Position numbers and translations under genes: made by a program
Shown here: one piece after another, positions 36,901 to 48,900 of the stretch
Layout of the letters: every line of letters begins with the position of its first letter
Position numbering within the stretch: the first letter of the stretch is position 1
Notes under the pieces: model-generated
What the model saw: the letters and a program-made list of their open reading frames with translations, nothing else
Told to the model about the DNA's origin: nothing
Database searches by the model: none
Assembly: GCA_029215795.1 (NCBI GenBank)
Contig: JARDYH010000002.1
Span: 111,226,001 to 111,290,000, forward strand
DNA length: 64,000 bases
Origin: Anniella stebbinsi
Lineage: Eukaryota > Chordata > Lepidosauria > Squamata > Anniellidae
Direction of reading: 5' to 3'

Positions 36901-39900
36901 TGTAGCAGCACATGTACGCTAAGCAGAAACTGGGGTAAGTAGGTATGTCCTTTTTGGGATAACAAAAAGTTGAAGATACATAATTCTACGTCTGTGTGAT
37001 ACACTTAGAGGGCTCGGTTTGTTAACATTAGTTAGTATGGATGTATGAATTTGGAGCAGAAATTAACTCTTGTAGTCATTCTTAATTGAAAACTAACTTC
37101 ATGTACAGCATCTGCTGTCGTATTTACTTACAATGCAGTATTGTGCACTTTGTAAGGGAGAGCATGTATGTAAATTACTGCCTGCCTGAAAACTAGGCTG
37201 CCTTGCAGCTAGGACAGAAATATGTCTTCCTCTCCTCCCCCCCCCCCCCCCCCCATCCCCCGGTCAGCATTGGGAAATGTTTGTGTGGTTAAACTTTCAT
37301 TGTTTGCTCTGTCTGGCAGGAAAAAGGGAAAGTAGCTCACCCCACCGTCAGGACATAGGACTAGCAGAGGGATCTGCCTTGTCTGCTGAGAGGAGTCTGC
37401 AAGCTGATTTCTCCTGCAAGCCAAGACTGCAAGTCTTGCTTTGTCCAATGCACTATCTTGAGAAGCAAGTACAGAGACTGATCTCTGCTTTTGGCTGCGC
37501 GGAGAAGGCTGTTGTACTCTTTGCTTAGCATTGGGCTATTAAAGCTGTCTTTTCCCTGGTGATGGCTAGGTTGGGATGAAATATGGGGACGGGCACTAAC
37601 AACTAAATTCTCATTGTTCCTCCAGTACAGCAAGAGCTTACTCCAATGATGTGAATAATATTGCAGTAAAGCAGCTTATTGTGATGGTATTGTAGGTGGT
37701 AATGAACCTGCTGCCCCTCTGAGCATGTGTGACACAGGTTTAAAATAGCAAAAATGGTTTCAGTGGGTTGTGCTAGCCAGGGGCGCAGAACCACAACCTG
37801 GGGGCCAAAATGTGGCCCTTCTGGGATCCCAAACTGGCCCTCTGAGATTCTCCACAAGGTCACACCCTCTTCCCCTGGCCGATCTCCCTTTCCCCCAACC
37901 CCTAGGTTGCTGGCTTTTGTGAATTTTTTTCCCCATTGTAAAAAGTTGAAATGCCTCTCCTAAGGGTGAGTTCTTCTTCGTGGTCTCTGTGCATCACACA
38001 TATGGGCTCCGCGCCGGCGCCGAGCCCCAATCGGGAAACTTCCTAGCTAGCTTAGTGGTGTTTTTGGCGGGAACCCCTCCCCCACCATCCATTGCGCATG
38101 CTCCGGGTCCCGCCTTACCTCAGTTCTTCTTCGACCGCTTAGCTGATAGCCTCGCGGGAGACTTCGTCGTGAAGACTTGTTCGTATTCTGAAAATTAGAG
38201 AGAAATAGTTGTTAGCTTAGTGTTAGTGTAGTTGTTAAATTACGTTTATATATAAGAAAAAAAAAAGTTTATATAGTTAAGTTAGTTTGTGAGGCCCTTG
38301 GCCTAGGAGATTATGGCGCAATCGGCGCTTTTCAAGCACTGCTCCCGATGCAGCGCAAAATTGACCCTTAAGGATGGGCATTCATTATGCCTCGTGTGTT
38401 TGGGGGAAGGGCATGTGGTGGACTCTTGCCCCCACTGTATGACTTTTTCACGCCAGACCCAGCGTAATAGGGCCGATAGACTCCGTAGTTTGCTGTGGAG
38501 CAAGGCCTTGTCTGCCGTTGACCGACCGCCCCAAAAGCGTCGCTCAAGAGACCAATCTCCACGTTCTATGGACTCGGATACCGGGCGGAGAACCTCCGGA
38601 GAGCGTGGGCACACGTCTGTAAATCGCTCAAATCCGGCATCACCCTGCTCATTCCCTCTCGGGGAAGCAGCAGAGGACCCGTTACCACTGCTTGTGGTAG
38701 ACCCTATTAGAAAGCCATCGATACCGACAAAGAAGTCGGGCAAGACCAAGACTAAAGTCGCCAAATCGAAATCTTCACTGAAAACCGCCTCGGCATCGAA
38801 ACCGTCGACCGCGAAGCCGAGCAAAGCGGCGGCACCGACGAAACACGCTCCATCGACTCCGAGGCACACATCGAGAGAGGAACGGCTGTCGACCTCGAAA
38901 CATCCATCGGTGTCGGGAGAACAACGAGTGTCGACTCCGAAGCGCCCATCGACATCGAGGTTGGAACTGCCTTCGGCTCCGAAGCGGCCCTCGACATCGA
39001 CGAAACACACAACTTCATCGACACCGAGACTGTCGGCATCGACCCCTCACGGGACGCCAGCGATTCCAGCGCGTCAGCCTTCGTTACCGGCGAGGAAACA
39101 GTCGACCCCAACACCTTCCCGCCCGGCGTCGTCGCCGATTCTTTCGCAGCGATCCACTTCGTTAGCGCATAGAGCGACGTCGTTGCCTCCACGGCCAGTT
39201 TTGCCATCATTGAGCCTGGAGGGGTGCTCCTCGGATGTGGAGCTCGTCGATGTTATCCAATCGGACATTTCAATGGGTATCGATACCGACGTCAATGTAG
39301 ATGCAGGTGATGTGCAGCAGCCATTGTCGGTACCGTCACCGATGTCGAGGGCGTCTCGGACGGCTACCTATCGGTCTCGGTCCCAGTCGCGATCACGTTC
39401 ACGGTCTCGACGTTGGGATTCTTATTCAGACAGGTCCCGTAGTAGGTCTCGACACCGTAGTGAACCGCGCTACCTTTTTGACCCCTATACGGGACGAAGG
39501 ATTGGACGCTCCCCTTCACAGATAAGGGAACGTCGCGCTGCCACCCAAGGACACCGGACATCTGTGGCACCCAAGCACGCTTCTGCGACGGTGCGTCGTA
39601 GGCCTCTCTCCCCTACATCGGGGGATGGCTACGCTTCTGACACATCTTCAGTACGCTCTCTGGCTCCATCAATGCCATCTCCACCTGAAGACGTTGGATC
39701 CATGGACAGACCTTCGCCATCTTTAGAACTTGGCTCCTTTTCTGACCAGATGCAAAGAATGGCTCAGTCTCTTGGTCTGGACATTCACCAACCACAGGAT
39801 GACTTAGAGGATAAAATTTACGATGTCATGTATTCAGAACCAGCGCCTCAGCTAACTTTGCCTTTGGTACCCACACTCCTTAAAACTTTCAAAGGTCCTT

Positions 39901-42900
39901 GGGAGAACCCAGCCACAGCAGCCATGACATCAAAAAGACTAGAAACACTATATAAAGTTAAAGACGGGGACGCACCATACCTATGTAGTCATCCACAGCC
40001 CAACTCCATTGTGGTTGAATCATCGCAAGGGCGTCCCGGCAAGAGCCATTCAACGCCAATAGACAAGGAAGGAAGGAAGTTGGATGCGTTTGGACGTCGC
40101 GTTTATTCATCAGCGACATTGGGATTTAAGATAGCAAACTATCAGGCAACCATGGCGAGGTACCAGCTTTTTCTCTGGGAAAAGATTTCTACATTGACAG
40201 ATTATCTCCCAGACGAACAGCGGGAGCTGGCCCGTGTTTTCCAAACCGAAGCGACTAGGCTGTCGAGACAACAACTTACGACGGCTAGTCACCAAACAGA
40301 CTGCTCAGCGAAAGCACTGGTGGGGGCGGTAGCCCTACGTCGCCATGCCTGGCTACGCACCTCTACATTGCCAACTGAGACCAAGACTCGTATTGAGGAC
40401 CTCCCGTTCGACGGGGAGGGTTTATTTCATGCGACCACCGATATGGCCATGGATGTCATCCATAAGGCCAAGATGACAGCAAGGAAAATGGGTGCAGCGG
40501 GGCAACAACCACAGCAACAGACTCGCCAGCGGCGTTGGTACCGTCCTTTTCAATATCAGCCGCGACGACAACAAGAACGGACTCAGCGTTTCCAGGCACA
40601 ACAGCAACAGTCTTCCTTCCAGTCCAGGAAGGCAGCGCCCAGATACTCCAAAGCGCGCAGACAGGACATGGCGTCGAAACGGCGTCTTTGACTCCGTTCC
40701 TATTGTCCTTCCAAAATTTCAGACAAACAGACTACAACCGTTTATACAGCGCTGGGCGTCCATAACGAGCGACAAATGGGTGCTCTCCACGATATCCGAA
40801 GGGTACCGCATAGAGTTTCACACCTTCCCTCCTCTCGGCACCGTGAGGTACACCCAATCATCCCCCACGCTTCTACAGGAGACTACAACTCTGTTAGAAA
40901 AAAATGCCATCTTACGCGTCCCATCGCGTCTTTTAAAAGCGGGTTTTTACTCGCGCTACTTCACGGTCCCGAAAAAGGATGGAGGGCTGCGGCCTATAAT
41001 GGACCTCAGGCACTTAAACAAATTCATCAAACCAAAAAAATTTCGCATGATCACATTAGCGCAAGTACTACCGCTCCTCAGGCGAAATCGTTGGTTCACT
41101 TTGGTGGACCTCAAGGACGCCTATTTTCACGTTCCCATACACCCTGCTCATCGGAAATATTTGAGATTCCTTATAGGGAACAAAGCCTATCAGTTTTCGG
41201 TCTTACCCTTTGGCCTACGGACGGCACCAAGGGTCTTCACCAAATGCATGGCGGTGGTGTGTGCCCATCTAAGGGCGCAGAACGTCGAGCTATACCCTTA
41301 CCTCGACGATTGGCTAATCGTGTCCTCTTCCCAGTCAAGAGCTCTCTCCGATGTCCACCTCGTCACCTCCTGTCTCACCAGCTTGGGCCTGCAAATAAAC
41401 AAAGAAAAGTCCATTTTCAACCGGCACAGAGGATCCAATTTATAGGGGTGATCTTAGATTCGACCGTAGGACGAGCATTCCTACCAGTGGCGCGCAGGCA
41501 AGCTATCGCATCTCTCGCCTCGCGACTGGAACAGCGATCACGCGTAACAGCGTATACGGTGCTACGCCTATTGGGCTTCATGGCGTCTGCGGTATTCGTT
41601 GTCCGCTGGGCTCGTCTCTACATGCGCCCGTTACAGCAGGTCCTCCTCAGGCGTTACCGTCCGTACCTAAATCCAAGAAAAATAGTACTTACGATTCCGC
41701 CATCCGTTCTTCCTTCTCTCCGCTGGTGGACGACCATGGCACATCTGTCTCACGGCATGCCCTTTCACCAGAAAGATCCCACCCGAATAGTCACAACGGA
41801 TGCATCCCTGGAAGGGTGGGGGGCGCATTTCAACGGCCTAACAATTCAAGAAAAATGGTCGCCATCAGAGTCTCGGCTCCATATCAACCTCCTGGAGTTT
41901 CTAGCAGTGAAACGAGCCTTGCGTGCATTCTTACCACACATTCAAGATCAGCATGTTCGCATACTGTCAGACAACACCACCGTAGTGTGGTACATAAACA
42001 AAGAGGGCGGAACGCGATCTCCTCGCATTCTGAGTGTGGCGTTAGACATTCTTCAGTGGGCCATTCGCAGGGGCATCTGTCTGTCTGCGCTCCACATTGC
42101 GGGTACGGACAATGCGGAGGCAGACAAGCTCAGCAGAGAGTTCACCGACACCCACGAATGGGAATTGTCCCCGGACGTCCTGGTTCGCCTTTTTACAAGA
42201 TGGGGCACACCAATGATAGACCTGTTTGCTACTTCTGCAAACACCGTTTGCCAGGACTACTGTTCTCGAGCGGGGATTGGTCCTGCATCGCTAGGAGATG
42301 CATTCCAATGGGACTGGTCCAACGGCTTCCTATATATGTTCCCACCCTTCCCGCTTGTTGCGAGAACGGTGGCCAGGGCCAGCAGATGCAATTTGGACGC
42401 AATACTGGTGACCCCGTGGTGGCCGAGGCAGCACTGGTTCACCACTCTCTCTCGCCTGTCAAATCAACAATGGTGGCGCCTGCCCAGGATACCGAACCTC
42501 CTGTCCAAAAATGCAGGAGCCATCCTGCACCCCAACCTCCAGTCCCTACACCTCACAGCTTGGAGGATCCAACCAGGTGGCAATCCCTAAAGATGTCACC
42601 GGCTCTGCGTTCCATTTTTGAAGCCTCTACCAAACCGTCTACTAGAGCTTCTTACGCTAGAAAATGGAACCGTTTCCTGCGATTTGCCAAAGAAAAGGGA
42701 TTCCCGCCTCGCGATGGCCCCATAACAGGGATCATCGACTTCTTGTACTCTCTTCATGCAGTAGGCCTAAAGCCCTCCTCCATCAAAGTGTACTTAGCTG
42801 CCATTTCAGGACAACACGCTAAGATAAATGGCTTTACGGTGTTTACACACCCAGTAGCAAAAACTTTTATGAAAGGCTTACGACAAATGTTCCCACTGTT

Positions 42901-45900
42901 GCGCCAGATTGTTCCTCAGTGGAGCTTGTCAGTAGTATTGACTGCTTTAACGACAAAGCCGTTTGAACCATTAGCTACGATTGACCTCCGGCTACTAACA
43001 TTTAAAGCAGTGTTTTTAGTAGCTATAACATCTGCTAGACGTGCCTCAGAGTTAGCGGCGCTAATGGTGGAGCCTCCCTATACTCAGTTTTTTAAGGACA
43101 AGGTTGTGTTGCGTCCTGGTCCTTTGTTTGTACCTAAAGTTTCTTCAATGTTTCACATTAACCAGGATATCGTTCTTCCTACGTTTTTTAAGGCGTCTAC
43201 AGACCCGCTTTGCACAGCATTACACGCTTTGGATGTTAGGCGTACGTTGGCGTTTTATAAGAAAAGGACGGAAACGATCCGTAAATCAGATAAACTGTTT
43301 GTATGTTACGGGGGTAAGGCGAAAGGGTTGGCAGTTTCCTCTCAACGTCTTTCCCGTTGGATCGTTGACACTATCGTTCTAGCTTACCAAGTTCTTGGCA
43401 AGCAGCCCCCTGTTTCGTTCACAGCACATTCAACGAGGGGACAAGCCACTTCGACGGCTCTGATCCATGGAGCAACAGTTCCGGATATTTGCAGGGCGGC
43501 AACATGGTCGAACGCTTCAACCTTTGTGAAACACTACAGGTTGGACGTTAGAGCAGCACGGGACGCTTCGTTTGGCCGGGCAGTCCTGTCTTCTATTTGT
43601 CAGTGATCCACCAGCGTGCATACCCTCCTCCGGTAAGTGTGGCTAATTACTCGCCCATATGTGTGATGCACAGAGACCACGAAGAAGAAATGCAGGTTGC
43701 TTACCTGTAACTGTAGTTCTTCGAGTGGTCATCTGTGCATTCACACAACCCGCCCACCATCCCCTCTATGCTACGCTAAGGTGTATGCAAGAGGATTAGG
43801 GCGCATATGCTTCCTATGTAGTACCTTAGTGCGAGGCCATACACGGTCTCAGGGAACTGAGGTAAGGCGGGACCCGGAGCATGCGCAATGGATGGTGGGG
43901 GAGGGGTTCCCGCCAAAAACAGCACTAAGCTAGCTAGGAAGTTTCCCGATTGGGGCTCGGCGCCGGCGCGGAGCCCATATGTGTGAATGCACAGATGACC
44001 ACTCGAAGAACTACAGTTACAGGTAAGCAACCTGCATTTACTGGCAGCAAGAACTTTCAGTGAAAACATGCTGGTATTTTTGGAATTTTGGCTCTAACCC
44101 CTTTGCCTTCAGAGACTGTTCTTTTACCTTTGGCCCTGCCCACAATTGGAATGTGGTCCCTGGGAGCTTCCCTGAAATGGAAATTGACCCTCAGGTTAAA
44201 AGAGGGTCAACAACCCTGGTGTAAGCAGTAGGCAGAAGTGTATTGTTTATTATTTTGGTATTCTAGTTAGCAGAAGAGGTTCATTCTATTCCTTTTTAGG
44301 GGAGGGGTGTGTGTGGAGAGCTGAGCCACAGATGAATAGCAGCAATGAGTTCAGCTTCCCCCATCTATGCTTCTTAAATTGTGCTCCGTCCCCACTTCAT
44401 ATGTCATGGGGCAGCCTAAATGATTATGAAAGAGGAGCTTTCTAATCTGCTCTAGGGGAAATAACAGTGAACTACATTGCAGGCTTGTTATATTCTATTC
44501 TCAGCCCAGGCTACAATGTGGGGATAAATGCAATGGATAACATTGCAGAATTGCGCTCTTTCAGCTTCAGCCCAACGTGCAATGTGGTCTAATATTCCTG
44601 ACTAGAACTGTAGAGTTTTAGTGAAACCGTTGCAGAATTCAGACTTGTCATAAGCCGCTCTCTCCCACTTTCCGCCCCCTTCCTACTTGCAATTTGGAGA
44701 ACAAACTGCATTTGCTTTGGAATTAACAGGGTTTTTAACAGGTTTTTTAAAAGTGTTTTACACTAAGGAAAAACTAAGTTAGAAAGAGCGGGAACTCTGC
44801 TCTTTGCTACTATTTGGGTCTGTCCCATCCCCCATGGGCAGATCTCTGTTCCATTCTTGGGGGCATTTAAAAAAGGCTTTTCAGTGTGAATCAGGAACTG
44901 ACCTATCCAAACAGTGAGACAATTCTTTCTGCATTTTTTGTATATCTATGTGTGTCCTCCTCCCTTTGTAGCTGCTCAGTTTTATAATCCCTCCTACTCA
45001 GTTGTCAGTTATTTTTTCCCTCTTAGTTAGGCAACATTCCATCCGATTCAGTTATTATGGGGTTATTATGGTTTATTTCCCCCCCCCCCCCGAAAATTGT
45101 TTATATATCTGCAAAACTTGGGTTTACTCTGAATCTTTTGTTTAAGGGTGCTGTGGTTTTGGCTCCAGCCCACACGCATGGTAAGACTCAAGTCAGTATT
45201 AGAAGGAATGGTGATGTATTGCAGTGTGACAAAACAAAATTTAGTTTCTTGGACTAGGTGTTGGTAAAGTTAAGTTCATTGAGAGCATAGCCTGTGGCTT
45301 ATGAATTGGTTATGTCACTAGAACTGGAGAAGCATGGATGGTGGGCCCTGGATTAAGTACTGCTGCCATCTTAAGAACTGCTTTTGCAGGTTTCCTTTCA
45401 GAAAATGGAATTCTTGAAAAAAGGAACCAAGGAACGCGTATATGTGGTTCTGGTAAATAAAACCATGAAAGTAACTACTTCTATATAGACTCTCGTGACA
45501 AAATTTCAAATATTACAAAGTTTATGCATTGTTCTGTCATAAGCTTCCTTGATTATTTTTTTAAAAAACTTGCCTTATGTTGTGGTACGAAACCACATTC
45601 TTTTAACTTAATATTCATACCTATTTTATCTTAGCATTTCTGGGTATCACCAAGAAACATCAGGTTTTTAAAAATGGATTGCCAGAAGTAGAACAATGCT
45701 GAAAAAGTCTTGAGGAAAGTGATGTTTTTCGTCACTTAAAATTCAGATGAGTCATTTTAATCTTTGTGCTTCTACCCTCCAGTGGCATAGCCAGCCTTCT
45801 GTGATTCTGTCCTATTTCTATTGGTTTTTGAAATCTGTTAGGGAAGTGAAAGGATGGGGGGGCAGGAAGGCACATAGGCGGCTCCCTGAGCACATGGTCG

Positions 45901-48900
45901 TAGAACAACCATAGAAATTGGTTCAGAGCACTGGAATGGCAAGAGATTTGCTGATAAACAGAGTTCACGCACATAGAGAACTGCCATTAAGGCAGAGGAA
46001 CGTTAGCTGAAAGTGTGGGTGTGACTCTGGTTTGGAATGCAATTACATTGAGTTGTCACCGATGCACATTCATATTTCACTTATCAATAATTTACTAGGT
46101 CTGACGGTGTCAGGGGGGGAAAGTGTCCTAATTACTGCTTGTTTAGCCAGGTAGGTTGAAAGACGGAAGTACACGACGCATTGGCATTATAAGCTATCTG
46201 CATAGCAAGCTGCTAGATTCTCTCACCATCGCCCCCCCCCCCCCCCACCTCGCACGCTCATTTACAAACTGCAGGGAAAATGCTGGCCTACCTTACAGGA
46301 TTGTTTGAAAGGTTGTTGCGACAATGTTATGTAAATGCTTTGAATATTTAAAATGCTATATAAACGTGGAGTATTATTGTTGTGGCAAAAATGGTTCTTT
46401 GTAGTCTCAGCGCTGTCACGTATATATGGGATTTACAGCTGTTCAGAGATTGTGTGGGAATTTTGTTGAGGGTGTGTGGCTCCTACTTTCCTGGTTAATT
46501 CATCCTTTTTGGTCACTGCTGTATGAGCATCTTCTAGACTGTAAGACTTTCACTCATCATTTAAAGGGCTCGAGCTAGGCTGTAAAAAACGACCCTTCAC
46601 TTGTTTATTTTCTCCTATTTTTATTTCATTGTGTTGTATGTTACATCATTTTCATAGTTACCTCACATCTACCCCACCCCACCCCTCCATACAGGACGTA
46701 AGGCTCTCAGGGTGATAAGTTTTTGCAAGGGCTCCGCTTGAGGAAGCAAGCTATTTCCCACAGATTGGCACAGATTGTGCCTGGGAGAAGGCCAAGTTTT
46801 GGAATCCTCTCAGTATTGTCAGTGCTTGGCTCAGAGTGCTCCTCTAGGAAGAGACACTGCTCCCCACAGATGCGAAGGCCATGGCCTCCACTGTCCTCCA
46901 CCTCTTATGGCTTTGCTCACCACCAGTACATGTCTTGTTGACTGAAGACACCATGGACCATCTTCACTGAACAGCCAGCAGTCTCCTCTAACTTGGTCAT
47001 GAAACTCCTTTGCCACAGGAATAGGTCCCTCCTTGGGACCATCCTCAGTACCAATTGCCCATCCCAAATTTAGTATCAAAGTCTTTATCCCGTCTCCCAG
47101 GCCTTCCACCATCCCGGTCGCTGAACCTCTGCTGGCAGCAAAGCCACTCTTGGTGATTCCTAGCAAGCTGAAAAGGTTGTGCATGACATTGCAGCAGAAA
47201 AAGAAGGATAAGAAAGCTGCTTTGATACCAGGTGTTGCAGTACCGTCTCCTCCTGCAAAGACCCTCACTACTTAACAATCTGCCTCACCTCTGATATGTC
47301 ATCGTCCCCCGTCCCCCGGTATTGAAAAGATGACATACTTCTTGGCTCAGTCCTGGCCACAGCCCATTTTGTGATTCCCGAAGAGTTTCATATCAGGAGA
47401 CATTAGGGAGATATTATCTTTAAGTATTTGCATGCCTCGACTCACCTACATCCTAATATGTTGAGTCTGCCATGCTGCCCTCATTTGCCTGACTTTGCAC
47501 AGTGATTCCCAAATTCCAGGGGATCAGGGGATCATCACCTTGGTGACTTAGGTAATGCCATGGTAATTATTACTGGGGATGGGAGTCAGAAGGGATAGGT
47601 CTTGGTATCCACACTATAGATCCCCCTCCTATGCTCCCATCACTGTTCACCTTCCTATATCCCACAGAGAGACTCTTGTTATGGCTAGGACCAACCACCA
47701 TCTATACTTAGATACTGAAACATCCCTTTTGCCATACTACCATCCTCAGCATTATCTGGTGACAGCTACTGTCATGAAGCATCCTGAGACTTCTGTCATA
47801 CAACCTGCCCTTACTGTAGCTATTAGTCTATCCATCTCTCAGTTTATGCCTCCTCATATGGCCAGTGTATGTGGTCTATTAAGAACTAAGCAGGAAGACA
47901 GGAGCTATGCCCCTTTGAACATGCACACTGAGGGGTGGGGGGCAGCTCATCAAAATACTATGCACTTAAGCCCCTTACTGGATGGCTATCTGGTTAACAT
48001 TTTTGCAAAATTGCTCTCCTTGACCTTTGACTGTTGTGATTGATTTATTCTTTTGTTAATTACCCTATCCCATTAACTGTAAATCTGACCAAGGCACATA
48101 GCACTTAGTGGTAGAAACTTTATGTTCTTATTGGTAGAAAATAGGATTCTTAAGATTTTGAATTCAGATGTTTCTATAAATGAAGTTTGAGAGAAACCAT
48201 TTACAAAGCTGATCTGTCAGAACAGGATCGTCATAGGGAATTTTGATTTCTGTTAATTTCTTTTTAACATACAGTAGCACTAGTTTGGGGCACTGTTATT
48301 AAAGTAATATGTCCTGCTTATAAGCCACTGTTTGATCTGGGTTTATGCTATCTGTGCTTGGATAGGAATACCAGAGCATAAAATTCATATTTTGCAAGTC
48401 TAATATGAAGCATATGCACATTTAACTTTTAGCCTGTTCTACTTAAAAATAATATGCAACAACAGCAATAATATTTCTGCTAATGTATGTTCAGAGTAGA
48501 GTGCACTTAGAAACATCTTTAAAACGACCAGATGCACCCTTCACGTTCGATGCACATCATGTAGATTTTGTACTCAGAATACAGTTTCTCACAGGATCAG
48601 ATCCATTTGCTTTTGAATATTATAGTGCTGTGGAAGGGCATACTGATATACTGTAGTTTGGGGGCATTAGAACACTAAGGGTGCAATTCTATAGATTGCA
48701 CCCGTGATGATTGTAGCTTATGATCAAATTCCATGCAGGACAGGATAAGCAGCGGATCTTCGCCTCTCCATCCTTCTGTCCTGCATTTTTCACTAGATGG
48801 GCTTTTTTGCTTGTCTAGCTGGAGCGTTGGAATAGAGGCTGGAATAGGTTCAGGATAGTTCATATCCTGACCTCTCTGGTCTCCTCCCTTCCCACCTCCC

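Larger units (their letters stand above)
37971..44039 (+). mobile_element. DIRS-B: nearly intact DIRS-type tyrosine-recombinase retrotransposon
   Basis: The 6.07 kb element is organised like DIRS-A, with inverted terminal repeats at 37971-about 38125 and about 43855-43985. The right end has ~50 more bases to GCAACCTGCATTT, and an internal complementary region lies at 43652-43748. Gag (792 codons) and the tyrosine recombinase are open; the RT/RNase H frame has a single one-base break near 41415. The left edge reads GAG|TT and the right edge TT|ACTGG, so no target duplication beyond TT is visible. It interrupts a small hAT element (37778-44218) and lies in the KCMF1 sense orientation. CpG content is higher and decay far lower than in DIRS-A, so it is the younger insertion. 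Confidence 0.95.
37778..44218. mobile_element. Small hAT-like element split by DIRS-B
   Basis: The left piece 37778-37970 starts CAGGGGCGCAGAACC; the right piece 44040-44218 ends GGTCAACAACCCTG, giving terminal inverted repeats of the CAGGG type. The flanks GTGCTAGC (37770-37777) and GTGTAAGC (44219-44226) agree at 6 of 8 positions, the 8-bp duplication size of hAT elements. Without DIRS-B the element would be about 370 bp and non-coding. Confidence 0.68.

Noticed and set aside
38303..39010. A 235-codon minus-strand frame opposite the DIRS-B gag
   Set aside because: Its text ([16 protein letters not shown]) is the mirror of the Ser/Arg-rich codons on the plus strand. Not conserved as a protein and without domains.
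28081..44040. A CRISPR, phage integrase or other prokaryotic island, suggested by the tyrosine recombinases
   Set aside because: The recombinases lie downstream of RT/RNase H between DIRS-type terminal repeats and internal complementary regions, in a vertebrate intron. They are retrotransposon genes.
47579..48043. A 154-codon frame as a stand-alone gene
   Set aside because: No start context or domain apart from a short RNase H-like phrase. Better explained as a retroelement relic.
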